This document shows positions 24,204 to 32,862 of a stretch of 64,000 nt of DNA, piece by piece; position 1 is the stretch's first letter; every line of letters starts with the position of its first letter. This DNA is from JAMHWF01 sp964371405 (GTDB lineage: Bacteria > Pseudomonadota > Gammaproteobacteria > Burkholderiales > Burkholderiaceae_C): the NCBI GenBank assembly GCA_964371405.1, contig CAYJLV010000011.1, forward strand, positions 1 through 64,000, in the 5' to 3' direction. The position numbers were made by a program, and so were the translations under genes. Under the pieces are notes generated by a model. The model was not told the origin of the DNA and ran no database searches. It saw nothing but the letters and a program-made list of their open reading frames with translations.

Positions 24204-24488
24204 CGGGGGCGGGAGCGACGGCGGGCCGCCCGGATTGCGGAGCGGCGTGAGGCGGGCAGTTTAGCGGGCGACTGCATGCAGTTGCCGTCGATGCACGGGC
24301 TCTACCGCTGACGAACGGCTACGAACGGCGGCCATGCGCGCCAACGATTGGGGTACGCTTCGGCGCCGAGGGAACGGGCAACCTGAGCAAAGGCTTCGGA
24401 GGATATCGATGCGCCGATGCAGGCGACCGTCTGACTTGGCCGACAGGCGCGCCGGCGAACTCCACGCCAAAGCCGGGGAGGCCGCAGC
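24204..24488. other. Intergenic region upstream of parC and the RhuM remnant
   Basis: About 285 bp without a convincing gene. It must hold the parC promoter (minus strand) and the promoter for the RhuM-like gene (plus strand). A ribosome-binding sequence GGGGAGG ends it before the GTG at 24489. I see no repeat ends or tRNA here. Confidence 0.4.
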
Positions 24489-25233
24489 GTGACGACGGTC
24501 CCGCCCGCGCCCGGCGGTGAGATCTCCGTCTTCCAGGCGCCCGACGGGGCCGTGCGGGTGGACGTGCGACTGGAGCGCGACACCGTCTGGCTGACGCAGC
24601 AGCAGATGGCCGAGCTGTTCGGGCGCGACCGCTCAGTCGTCACCAAGCACGTGCGCAACGTGTTCGGCGAGAGCGAGCTGGAGGAGAAAAGCAATGTGCA
24701 AAATTTGCACATTGCCGGCTCCGACAGGCCGGTGGGCTACTACAGCCTGGACGTGATCATCTCGGTCGGCTACCGGGTCAAGTCTGCGCGCGGCACCCAG
24801 TTCCGCATCTGGGCCACGAAGGTCCTGCGCGACCACCTCGTCAGGGGTTATACGGTCAACGCGGCCCGGCTGCGCGACCTGAACCGGGCCGTCAGGCTGA
24901 TCGCCGACACCGCCCGGCGGCGGGAGTTGACGGGTGACGAAGCCCAGGCGCTGCTGGCCGTCGTCGCCAACTACAACCGCGCGCTGGAATTGACTCTTGT
25001 ATCTGCTCGTGAAGAACCGCGCCTTCGTCGACGGCAACAAGCGCATCGCGGCGGCGCTGTTCCTGTGGTTCCTGGAACGCAACGGCGCGCTGCGCCACGC
25101 CGATGGCACGCCGCGCGTCTCCGACGGTGCGCTCGTCGCACTGACGCTGATGATCGCCGAGAGCCGGCCGCAGGAGAAGGACATGCTGGTGCGCATCGTG
25201 ATGCACCTGCTGGTCGTAGGGACGACGCCATGA
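24489..25233 (+). pseudogene. RhuM/Fic (death-on-curing) gene, internally deleted and frameshifted
   Basis: The first frame (GTG 24489) encodes the RhuM N-terminal domain: ISVFQAPDGAVRVDVRLERDTVWLTQQQ and FGRDRSVVTKHVRNVFGE, then YSLDVIISVGYRVKSARGTQ. It is intact until ANYNRALEL near 24993. The sequence then changes frame to LYLLVKNRAFVDGNKRIAAALF, the Fic motif end of the same family. About 90 residues between the two are missing. The Fic motif itself reads R-A-F-V-D-G-N-K-R, with Arg at the position of the catalytic His. Full-length relatives are about 330 aa and occur beside restriction-modification and defence genes. The copy is very probably inactive. Confidence 0.8.
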
Positions 25234-25268
25234 TGACGACGAACACCAGCGAGCGCGGACACCCCTGA

Positions 25269-27134
25269 ATGGCGATCTTTCCCCAAGGCCTCACCAACGT
25301 GGATCAACGCTGCAACGGCGGTGAGCGGCGTGTCCTCCATCAACTCAAGCGCTGTCTCGAGGACGACTACCTGGTCTGGCACAACGTACCGCTCGGCCCG
25401 CGTGCGCGTCAACCCGACTTCGTGATCCTCAGCCCGCGCCAAGGCATCCTGCTGCTCGAGGTCAAGGATTGGAAACGCTCGACGCTGGCCGGTGCGACGC
25501 GCGACCAGGTGCAACTGCTCACAGCCCGCGGGCCGGTCACCGAAGCGAACCCGTTGCGCCAGGCGCGGGACTATGCGCTCGAGCTCGCCGACTTGATGCA
25601 GCGCGACCCTTCGCTGGTGCATGCCGACGGCCCCTTCTGCGGCAAGCTGCTCTTCCCGTATGGTTGGGGCGTCGTCTTCTCTCGCATGACGTCCGACGAA
25701 GTGTCGGGAACCGACTTCGAGTCTCTGTTCCCGGGCCACCAGACCTTGCTGCGTGACGATCTGGCCGAAACGATCGAGCCCGGCGTGTTCCAGCGCAGGC
25801 TGTGGGGCATGTTCACCGTGGCGTACCCGCACACGCTGACGCTGCCGCAGCGCGACCGGATTCGCTGGCACTTGTTCCCCGAGCTGCGCGTGCAACAGCA
25901 GGGTGCGCTCGACTTCGCCGATACCGCCGGACAGGCCCCTGCATTGCCCGACTTGCTGCAGGTCATGGATATCCAGCAGGAGCAGATCGCACGCACGCTG
26001 GGCGAGGGACACCGTGTCATCCACGGCGCGGCTGGATCCGGCAAGACGATGATCCTCATCTTTCGGGCGCAGCATCTGGCAGCTGCAGCGCGCGCCGATC
26101 AACCGGTGCTGGTCCTGTGCTTCAACCGCACACTGGCCGATCGCATTGCGGCGCAGCTCAGGCAGCGCGGCGTCGAAGAGCGTGTGCAGGTCCGGACTTT
26201 CCATAGCTGGTGCAACGACGTGATTAACAGCTACCAGCTCCATGTCCCGCAGGCCCCGACCGCCGATGCGCGATACGCACTCATGGTTCAGACCGTCGAG
26301 CGCGCATTGCAGACCGGCTTCGTCCCCGGCGGCCAGTACACGGCCTTGCTGGTCGACGAAGCGCACGACTTCGAGGACGCCTGGCTGCGCATGGCGGCGC
26401 GCCTGGTGAACCCGGCAAGCAACAGCCTGCTCGTGCTCTACGACGATGCGCAGTCGATCTATCAGCAAAAGCGCCGCAAGTTCAACTTTGCGAGCGTCGG
26501 CATCGAAGCCCGGGGTCGCACCAGCATACTCAAGCTGAACTATCGCAACACGGCCGAGGTGCTGGCGCTGGCAGTGCACTGCGCGCAGAACCTGCTCGAA
26601 GGAACGCCGGAGTCGCGCGACGAAGACGAGATCCCTCTCGTCCAGCCCGCCAGCGCGGGCCGCCGCGGCAGCCTGCCTGTCCTCATGGAAGCCCGCGACG
26701 AACGCGAGGAGGCCCAGCTCGTGGCCGAGCGCATCGACGCCGCGCATCAAGCCGGCACAGCATTGGAGGACATGGCCGTTCTGTGCCGCGCGAAGTATCT
26801 GATGAAGCCCATCGAACAGGCGCTGGCCCGGCGGCGCATCGCCGTACAGTCGATGAACTCTCAGGCATTCCGACGCTTCGACTGGACCACGCCCAGTGTG
26901 AAGCTGCTGACGCTGCACAGCGCGAAAGGGCTCGAGTTCCCGCTGGTGTTCGTCGCCGGGCTGCAGTCGATGCCCATGCGCGACGAGTCTCCCGAGGACG
27001 CCGCCCGCCTGCTCTATGTGGCGATGACGCGCGCCACGCAAGACCTGGTGCTTTCCGCGCACGGGTCTTCGCCGATCGTGGAGCGCGTGCGTGACTCCCT
27101 GTCGCATGTCGCACGGAAATTCGCACGAAGCTGA
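25269..27134 (+). CDS. NERD-nuclease / UvrD-like helicase fusion
   Basis: A 621-aa protein with an N-terminal nuclease-related domain (NERD): a PD-(D/E)xK core with D50 (RQPDFVIL) and E64-V-K66 (LLLEVKDWK). A superfamily 1 helicase follows: Walker A GAAGSGKT (253-260), motif II DEAHDFED (363-370), LKLNYRN, LHSAKGLEFPLVF and LLYVAMTRAT. All motifs look intact. Such fusions occur in phage-defence and DNA-repair contexts. It starts immediately after the stop of the frameshifted RhuM frame (TGAATG), next to a defence-type remnant, so a defence role is plausible but not proven. Confidence 0.87.
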   Translation: MAIFPQGLTNVDQRCNGGERRVLHQLKRCLEDDYLVWHNVPLGPRARQPDFVILSPRQGILLLEVKDWKRSTLAGATRDQVQLLTARGPVTEANPLRQARDYALELADLMQRDPSLVHADGPFCGKLLFPYGWGVVFSRMTSDEVSGTDFESLFPGHQTLLRDDLAETIEPGVFQRRLWGMFTVAYPHTLTLPQRDRIRWHLFPELRVQQQGALDFADTAGQAPALPDLLQVMDIQQEQIARTLGEGHRVIHGAAGSGKTMILIFRAQHLAAAARADQPVLVLCFNRTLADRIAAQLRQRGVEERVQVRTFHSWCNDVINSYQLHVPQAPTADARYALMVQTVERALQTGFVPGGQYTALLVDEAHDFEDAWLRMAARLVNPASNSLLVLYDDAQSIYQQKRRKFNFASVGIEARGRTSILKLNYRNTAEVLALAVHCAQNLLEGTPESRDEDEIPLVQPASAGRRGSLPVLMEARDEREEAQLVAERIDAAHQAGTALEDMAVLCRAKYLMKPIEQALARRRIAVQSMNSQAFRRFDWTTPSVKLLTLHSAKGLEFPLVFVAGLQSMPMRDESPEDAARLLYVAMTRATQDLVLSAHGSSPIVERVRDSLSHVARKFARS

Positions 27135-27140
27135 GCGCCG

Positions 27141-27770
27141 ATGAACGCGCTGACCACTCTCGCTTCCGGCGCGCCCGTCTCCGCCCTCCTCCTGACCGCG
27201 ATCCTCGTCGCCAGCCTCCTCGGCCTCTACCGAGCTCCCGCGTTGATCGAGCGCTCCCTCCTGCGCCCCCACCGGCTCCTCCCCTGCCGCGAATGGTGGA
27301 CCCCCATCACCAGCGCCTTCGTCCACGCCGACCTCGCGCACCTGCTGTTCAACGCCTTCACGTTCTGGGCGTTCGCGTTCTCGCTGGAGCGGCACATCGG
27401 CTCGGCGCGCTTCGTCGCGCTCTATGCCCTGGGCATCGCGGCCAGCGCGGCGGGCACCTGGCTGCAGCACCGCCACGACCCCGGCTATCGCACGCTCGGC
27501 GCGTCGGGCGCGATCCTGGCGGTGCTGTTCGCGTCGATCGTCTACTTCCCGTCGAACGCGATCTACATCCTGCCGATCCCGGTTCCGATCCCGGCGCCGC
27601 TGTTCGCGGTGGCGTACCTCGCCTACACGTGGTTCGCGGCGCGCGGCGCACAACGCCGAGGCGGCATCAACCACGACGCGCACCTGTCGGGCGCGCTGGC
27701 CGGCGTTGCGTTCGTCGCGCTGACTGATGCGCCGGCCTTCGCGCGCGCCTGGCGCCTCGTCTTCGGTTGA
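27141..27770 (+). CDS. Rhomboid family intramembrane serine protease
   Basis: A 209-aa membrane protein with about six helices. The family signature WWTPITSAFVHADLAHLLFN is followed by the catalytic GASG motif (S122), and the catalytic His is probably H181 in NHDAHLSGALAG. Rhomboids cleave transmembrane substrates within the bilayer. It follows the helicase gene by 6 bp, likely in the same transcript, though the two functions have no obvious link. It is convergent with the MazG-like gene. Confidence 0.87.
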   Translation: MNALTTLASGAPVSALLLTAILVASLLGLYRAPALIERSLLRPHRLLPCREWWTPITSAFVHADLAHLLFNAFTFWAFAFSLERHIGSARFVALYALGIAASAAGTWLQHRHDPGYRTLGASGAILAVLFASIVYFPSNAIYILPIPVPIPAPLFAVAYLAYTWFAARGAQRRGGINHDAHLSGALAGVAFVALTDAPAFARAWRLVFG

Positions 27771-27785
27771 GCGGTCGCTCGCCTC

Positions 27786-28178
27786 TCAGCGCTGCGGGTC
27801 GCTACGGCCCGCCTTCTTCGCCGACCCCTTGGCGCTCGCCACCGGATACCGCAGCTCGTTGATCGCCAGTTTGCGTTGCGCCGCCGGCACGAGGTCCACG
27901 CCCAGCTTGTCGGCCAGCTGCAGCAGATACAGCAGCACGTCCGCCATCTCGCCCGCCACCGCTTCGCGTGTCGCCTCGGGCAGCGCGCGGCTCTCGTCCT
28001 CCGTCAGCCACTGAAAGTGCTCCAGCAGCTCGGCCGCCTCGACGATGAGCGCCGAAGCCAGGTTCTTGGGCGAATGGAACTGCTCCCAGTCGCGCTCGCC
28101 CGCGAAGCGGCGCAAGGCCTCGACCAGCAGACCGAGGCCGGTGTCGCGGCCGTCTTCTTCTCCTTCTTCGCCGCTCAC
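27786..28178 (-). CDS. MazG-like nucleotide pyrophosphohydrolase
   Basis: A 130-aa all-helical enzyme of the dUTPase/MazG-type NTP-PPase superfamily. The metal-binding pattern is seen as ALIVEAAELLEHFQW (E-x2-E) and GEMADVLLYLLQLAD (E-x2-D). It probably hydrolyses house-cleaning nucleotides. The start is GTG 28178, overlapping the stop of the upstream PEBP gene (GTGA), so the two are coupled. The C-terminal Lys-rich tail (ASAKGSAKKAG) is typical of small members. Confidence 0.87.
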   Translation of the reverse strand: MSGEEGEEDGRDTGLGLLVEALRRFAGERDWEQFHSPKNLASALIVEAAELLEHFQWLTEDESRALPEATREAVAGEMADVLLYLLQLADKLGVDLVPAAQRKLAINELRYPVASAKGSAKKAGRSDPQR

Positions 28179-28756
28179 TTCTTGCGCCCGTACTTCGCCG
28201 TGAACTTCGCTTCGCCGATCCTGTCGGCGTTGATCATGAAGCCCACCAGCGCCGCCGTCGCGTCGGGCGGCACGTCGATCTTCTCCGTCTTCAGCGCATG
28301 CACGGTGAAGACGTAGCGATGCGGCTTGTCGCCCGGCGGCGGGCAGGCGCCGCCGAAACCAGGCGCGCCGAAGTCGGTGCGGCCCTGCGCGCTGCCGACG
28401 GGCAGGCCCTTGCCGTCGGCGCTGCCGGCGCCCTCGGGCAGTCCGGTCGCGCTGGCCGGGATGTTGTAGACGACCCAGTGCCACCAGCCCGAGCCGGTGG
28501 GCGCGTCGGGGTCGTAGACGGTGACGGCGTAGCTCTTCGTGCCCCTGGGGGCGCCGCTCCACTGGAGTGCGGGCGACACGTTCCTGCCGCTGCAGCCGAA
28601 GCCGTTGAACACCTGCGCTTCGGTCAGCATGCTGCCGGGCTTGACGGTGGGGCTGGCCAGCGTGAAGCCGGCCGCCTGCGCGGCGAAAGCGGTGGCGCCG
28701 GCCAGCGCGGCGCCGAGCGCCAGGGCGCGCAGCGCGCCGTGAGTCCTGTTCGTCAT
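28175..28756 (-). CDS. Exported PEBP family protein (YbhB/YbcL type)
   Basis: A second PEBP-like protein, 193 aa, here with a signal peptide (LALGAALAGATAFAAQA), so periplasmic. Core motifs: GFGCSGRNVSPALQWSGAP, AVTVYDPDAPTGSGWWHWVVYN, and FGAPGFGGACPPPGDKPHRY. The start ATG 28756 has GGAGG upstream. It overlaps the MazG-like gene by 4 bp. The ligand is unknown; E. coli relatives are also uncharacterised. Confidence 0.9.
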   Translation of the reverse strand: MTNRTHGALRALALGAALAGATAFAAQAAGFTLASPTVKPGSMLTEAQVFNGFGCSGRNVSPALQWSGAPRGTKSYAVTVYDPDAPTGSGWWHWVVYNIPASATGLPEGAGSADGKGLPVGSAQGRTDFGAPGFGGACPPPGDKPHRYVFTVHALKTEKIDVPPDATAALVGFMINADRIGEAKFTAKYGRKK

Positions 28757-28800
28757 GTCGGGGCCTCCGGTCAGGGTTGCCCCGATCATGCACCGCGGCC

Positions 28801-29271
28801 TCAGCCACCGCTTGCGCCGAAGCGCTCCTTCATCCTGCGCTTCATCTCGTCCGGCGCCACGTCCTCGACGTGCGTCGCCACGTGCCACTTGTGGCCGAAC
28901 GGATCCTTCAGCGCGCCGGCGCGATCGCCGTAGAACTGGTCGGCGACTTCCATCGTCAGCGTGGCGCCGGCTTCGACGGCGCGCTTGACGACGGCGTCGA
29001 CGTCGTTCACGTAGAGCAGGACGCTCGACGCCGTGTCGCCGATCGTTTGCGGGCTGAACGCCTGCCACTCGGGCGCCTCGTCGTGCAGCATGACGATCGA
29101 GCCGCCGATGCGCACTTCGGCGTGCGCGATCCTGCCGTCGGGCATCGGCACGCGCAGCACCTCCTCGGCGCCGAACGCCTTTCGGTAGAACTCGATCGCC
29201 TGCGCAGCGCCCTTGACCGTGAGGTAGGGCGTCGCAGCGGCGTAGCCGTCGGGGATCTTCTTGACTGCCAT
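28801..29271 (-). CDS. VOC superfamily protein (PhnB-like)
   Basis: A 156-aa vicinal-oxygen-chelate fold protein: TPYLTVKGAAQAIEFYRKAF, then EVLRVPMPDGRIAHAEVRIGGS, VLLYVNDVDAVVKRAVEAGA and YGDRAGALKDPFGHKWHVATH. This is the PhnB/glyoxalase-like pattern. The activity cannot be deduced. I chose ATG 29271 (MAVKKIPDGYAAATPYL) because the longer upstream reading has no family similarity. It precedes the PEBP gene on the same strand by 44 bp. Confidence 0.85.
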   Translation of the reverse strand: MAVKKIPDGYAAATPYLTVKGAAQAIEFYRKAFGAEEVLRVPMPDGRIAHAEVRIGGSIVMLHDEAPEWQAFSPQTIGDTASSVLLYVNDVDAVVKRAVEAGATLTMEVADQFYGDRAGALKDPFGHKWHVATHVEDVAPDEMKRRMKERFGASGG

Positions 29272-29371
29272 GGGGTGTCCTTTCGTAGTCTGCAACCTTG
29301 GTGCCGAAGCACGCGCTCGCAAATGCGGCCTGCGGATATGCTTGTCGCCGGCGAGGCAATCGGAGTCCCGC

Positions 29372-31627
29372 GTGTCAGGACCGACGACGAAGTCGCAACT
29401 GAGCAAGCTGAATGCCTACTGGCATGCGCTGTGGCGCGCTCAGTCGCTGTGGCACCGGCTGCTGCGTCTTTCGATCGTCGCCAGCGTGCCGCTGGCGGTC
29501 GTCGCGGGCGTCGGCGTGAGCACGCTGCTGGTGCAGCAGCAGCGCGAGACCGAGCGTTCGACGCTCGAGTTCACCCGCGCCTTCGCCAACGCGATCGAGG
29601 CCGACCTCGACCGCGCCGTCGCTGTGCTCGGCATGCTCGCTTCATCGCCGTTGCTCGACCGCGGCAACGTGGCCGAGTTCGACGGCCTCGTCGACCGCCT
29701 CCTGACGACCCTGCCCGACTGGTGGTCGCTGCACCTGGCCGAGCCCTCGGGCCGCATCGTCGCCCATGCCGGCCCGAGCCCGGTGGACTCGTCGTCGAGC
29801 CTGGACGCGCAGAGTTTCGATCTCGCAGTGCGCGAGCGCCGGCCGGTCGTGGGCCAGCTCGCGCGCACACCGTCCGGGCTGGGCGTGCCGGTGCGCTACC
29901 CCGTGTTGCGCGACGGCGCGCTGAGTTTCGTGCTCGGCGGCGTGCTCAAGCCGCAGGCGATCGCCAATCTGGTCGCGCGCCAGCGCGTACCTTCGGACTT
30001 CATCGTCTCGGTGTTCGATGCCCGCGAGCAGCGCATCGCGCGCTCGCTCGACCACGAGGCGTCGCTCGGCACCGGCCCGGCCCCTTCCCTGCATGCTCTG
30101 CTGAGTTCACCTGCCGAGGAGGGGACCGGCATCACCGACACGCTCGAGGGCGAGCGCGTCTATACCGCCTATGTGAGGCTGCCGCGCGCGGGCTGGATCG
30201 TGGCCACCGGCACCTCGACGGCGGCGCACCGGCTGGCGCTCTACCGCTCGCTGGCGCTGTACGGCGGCGGCGTCGTGCTGTCGGTGGTGCTGGGCGCGCT
30301 GCTGGCGCTGGTCTACGCCGAAGGCATCAACCGGCCGATCTTGCGGCTGGCCGACGCCGCGCGCTCGCTGGGCGTCGGCAGCCCGCTGCCGATCGCGCGC
30401 GCCGGCATCGTCGAGGTCGATGCCGTGGCCGATGCGCTGGTCGAGGCGGCGCAGCGGCGCCGCCGCAGCGAGGCCGAACGCGAAGCCGCGCGCGCCGAGG
30501 CCGAGTCCGCCAACCGCGCCAAGGACGAGTTCCTTGCCATGCTCGGCCACGAGTTGCGCAACCCGCTGGCGCCGATCGTCACCGCCATCGAGCTGATGAA
30601 GCGGCGCCACCCCGGCGCGGCCGAGCGCGAGCGCAGCATCATCGAGCGCCAGGTGAACCACCTGCGCCGCCTCGTCGACGACCTGCTCGACGTTTCGCGC
30701 ATCGTGCAGCACAAGCTGCAGCTCGAGCGCCGGCCGACCGACCTGCAGCACGTCGTCGACAAGGCCGTCGAGACGGTCGAACCGGCGTTCGCCGACCGCG
30801 CGCCGCTCGCCGTACAGCGCGTCGCCGGGCCGGTCATCGTCGACGGCGACGACACGCGGCTGACGCAGGTCGTCTGCAATCTGCTCGTCAACGCCGCCAA
30901 GTTCACGCTGCCGCAGCAGGCGGTGCGGCTCGGCCTCGCGCTCGACGACGGCCAGGCCGTGATCGAAGTCGCCGACGAAGGCGCCGGCATCGCGGCAGAC
31001 CTGCTGCCGCACCTGTTCGACATGTTCGTGCAGGGCCCGCAGTCGCTCGACCGGCGCAGCGGCGGCTTGGGGCTCGGGCTCTGCATCGTCAAGGGCCTGG
31101 TCGAGATGCACGGCGGCAGCGTCGCCGCCACGAGCGAAGGGCCGGGCCGCGGCAGCCGCTTCACGGTGCGCCTGCCGTTGCGGCAGGCCGCGGCGGTCGC
31201 ACCCGCCGCGCTACCCGCGGCAGAGGCGGCGGCGCCCCGGCGCGCGCAGCGCGTGCTCGTCGTCGACGACAACGTCGACGCCGCGCAGGCCCTGGGCGAG
31301 CTGCTGCGGGCTGCGGGCCACGAAGTGCGCGAGGCGCACGACGCGATGCAGGCGCTCGCCGCGCTCGACGAATTCGTCCCCGAGGTCGCGCTGCTCGACA
31401 TCGGCCTGCCGGGCCTCAGCGGCTACGACCTGGCCGCCGTGCTGCGCGGCGACGCGCGGCTCGCCGGGTTGGCGCTGATCGCCCTCACCGGCTACGGCCG
31501 CGAACCGGATCGAGCGCGCGCCATCGCCGGCGGCTTCGACGAACACCTCGTCAAGCCGGTCGACATCGACACGCTGCTCGCCGCGATCGCGCGCAGCGCG
31601 CCGGCGCGCGCGCCGGCGGCAGGCTGA
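29372..31627 (+). CDS. Hybrid sensor histidine kinase with receiver domain
   Basis: A 751-aa membrane sensor. An N-terminal transmembrane helix (LSIVASVPLAVVAGVGVSTLL) and a second near residue 300 flank a periplasmic dCache-like region with SLHLAEPSGRIVAHAG. The HisKA box is FLAMLGHELRNPLAPI, followed by ATPase motifs NLLVNAAKF, VADEGAGIA and GGLGLGLCIVKGLV. A receiver domain closes the protein: VLVVDDN, LLDIGLPGLSGYD with the phospho-acceptor Asp, and LVKPVD. No ATG is suitable; GTG 29372 with GGAG upstream is the best start. The signal and output partner are unknown. Confidence 0.88.
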   Translation: MSGPTTKSQLSKLNAYWHALWRAQSLWHRLLRLSIVASVPLAVVAGVGVSTLLVQQQRETERSTLEFTRAFANAIEADLDRAVAVLGMLASSPLLDRGNVAEFDGLVDRLLTTLPDWWSLHLAEPSGRIVAHAGPSPVDSSSSLDAQSFDLAVRERRPVVGQLARTPSGLGVPVRYPVLRDGALSFVLGGVLKPQAIANLVARQRVPSDFIVSVFDAREQRIARSLDHEASLGTGPAPSLHALLSSPAEEGTGITDTLEGERVYTAYVRLPRAGWIVATGTSTAAHRLALYRSLALYGGGVVLSVVLGALLALVYAEGINRPILRLADAARSLGVGSPLPIARAGIVEVDAVADALVEAAQRRRRSEAEREAARAEAESANRAKDEFLAMLGHELRNPLAPIVTAIELMKRRHPGAAERERSIIERQVNHLRRLVDDLLDVSRIVQHKLQLERRPTDLQHVVDKAVETVEPAFADRAPLAVQRVAGPVIVDGDDTRLTQVVCNLLVNAAKFTLPQQAVRLGLALDDGQAVIEVADEGAGIAADLLPHLFDMFVQGPQSLDRRSGGLGLGLCIVKGLVEMHGGSVAATSEGPGRGSRFTVRLPLRQAAAVAPAALPAAEAAAPRRAQRVLVVDDNVDAAQALGELLRAAGHEVREAHDAMQALAALDEFVPEVALLDIGLPGLSGYDLAAVLRGDARLAGLALIALTGYGREPDRARAIAGGFDEHLVKPVDIDTLLAAIARSAPARAPAAG

Positions 31628-31642
31628 CAGGCTGCTGCGCCG

Positions 31643-32464
31643 TCAGCCGGCGACATCATTCGGCGGCGTGGCGCGCGCCGCCTCGGACCATTGCGCCGCC
31701 GGGCCGGCGGCAGGCAAGTCGGCACCGCTCGCGTCTCCGCGCGGGCGTTGCGCCGCCTGCGACAGCTCCTGCGTCGCATGCTCCATCACGCGCTCGGCAG
31801 GCTCGCGCAGTTGCCCGGCCTGCTCGCGCAACGTGCTACGCGCGCTGCCGAGCAGTTCGTCGCGCGTATCGCCCAGCAGTTCGTCCTCGCGACGGGTCCG
31901 CGGCAGCATCGCGCCGAGCACCGCTCCGACCGCAACGCCGAGCGCCGCCACCACCAGCGGCTGCTCGTCGGCGAGGCGGCGGGCCGAGTCGCGCGTTGCA
32001 TCGGCTGCCTGCGCTGCCTGGTCGCGCGCCGCCTGTGCCAACTGACCCGCCTTGGCGCCGAGCCGCTCCGCAGTCGTCGGCCGCTGCGGCGCGGCGCCCG
32101 TCGTCGAAGACGTCTGCAGCGGCCGGCCGAAGTCGTCGCGCGCGTCGGCTCCCGCCCGTTCGGGCGGCGCCGAGGCCCTTCCCGCCGCCGCGCCAGCCGC
32201 CGGTTCGCGCCGCCCGTTCAGCATGAGCCAGGCCAGGCCGATGCCGACAAGCGCCACCGGCAGCGGGTTGTCGCGCACCGTGCGGCCGAGCTGGCTGGTG
32301 AACTCCGCCGGCAGGCTGCGCCGGAGGTAGCCGAGCGACTGGTCCATCAACTGACCCGGCGTCAGCTTGTTGGCAATGGCATCGATCGTCGAGTGAACCT
32401 GTGCGCGCGCCAGGTCGGCCTCGCGCTCCCTCGCCTCGGGCGTGGCATGTCCGTTGCTTTTCAT
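31643..32464 (-). CDS. DUF3618 domain protein
   Basis: A 273-aa protein. The N-terminal DUF3618 part has ADLARAQVHSTIDAIANKLTPGQLMDQ and a transmembrane segment (NPLPVALVGIGLAWLMLNG). The middle is Ala/Gln-rich helix (AQAARDQAAQAADATRDS) and a second membrane segment follows (LVVAALGVAVGAVLGAMLP). The start ATG 32464 overlaps the holin-like gene stop by 4 bp. It belongs to a three-gene unit of small membrane-tethered helical proteins that in other bacteria respond to starvation or envelope stress. Confidence 0.8.
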   Translation of the reverse strand: MKSNGHATPEAREREADLARAQVHSTIDAIANKLTPGQLMDQSLGYLRRSLPAEFTSQLGRTVRDNPLPVALVGIGLAWLMLNGRREPAAGAAAGRASAPPERAGADARDDFGRPLQTSSTTGAAPQRPTTAERLGAKAGQLAQAARDQAAQAADATRDSARRLADEQPLVVAALGVAVGAVLGAMLPRTRREDELLGDTRDELLGSARSTLREQAGQLREPAERVMEHATQELSQAAQRPRGDASGADLPAAGPAAQWSEAARATPPNDVAG

Positions 32465-32862
32465 CGCGCGGTCTCCTGCTGGATCAGGGCGCCGTCCTTG
32501 CGCAGCGAGTTCATCGTGCGCTCGGGCTTGAGATGCTCGCCGTCGAGCTTGGCACTGCCGCCCTTGAGCAGGCCCAGGCCGACGAGCAGTGCGACGATGC
32601 CGACGATCAGCGGCGCCAGCCACGCCGCCTGATCGGGCGGCAGGACCATCGCCAGCGCGGCGACCGCCGCCTGCAGCAGCACGACGACGCCGGCCAGCGC
32701 GAGGATGGCGCCGCCGCCGATCGACGTGGCGGCCGCCTTGGCGTTGCCGATCTTCTCGGACGCTTCGGCGCGTGCGAGCGCGATCTCGCGGCGCATCAGG
32801 TCGACCGTCTCGCGGCTCAGGTCGCCCAGCAGCGCGGGCAGCGACTTGTCAGACTTGTCCAT
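32461..32862 (-). CDS. Phage-holin-family (DUF1469/YqjE-like) membrane protein
   Basis: A 133-aa protein with an amphipathic N-terminus (LGDLSRETVDLMRREIALARAEASEKIG) and two adjacent hydrophobic helices (GGGAILALAGVVVLLQAAVA, then LAPLIVGIVALLVGLGLL). This is the YqjE/holin_X pattern. Start ATG 32862 has GGAGG just upstream. The stop overlaps the DUF3618 start. It is not part of a prophage; such genes are ordinary stress-linked membrane proteins. Confidence 0.83.
   Translation of the reverse strand: MDKSDKSLPALLGDLSRETVDLMRREIALARAEASEKIGNAKAAATSIGGGAILALAGVVVLLQAAVAALAMVLPPDQAAWLAPLIVGIVALLVGLGLLKGGSAKLDGEHLKPERTMNSLRKDGALIQQETAR

Noticed and set aside
24633..27683. Thousand-codon minus-strand frame opposite the helicase
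   Set aside because: Antisense shadow. The plus strand carries all the helicase motifs and the minus frame is His/Arg/Glu-rich without domains.
28777..32226. Long plus-strand frame overlapping the histidine kinase
   Set aside because: Out of frame with the kinase domains and composed of Arg/Ala/Pro; a shadow of real genes on both strands.
32461..32862. Holin-family gene as evidence for a prophage
   Set aside because: No phage structural, lysis or integrase genes are near. The protein is of the YqjE-like housekeeping type in a stress module.
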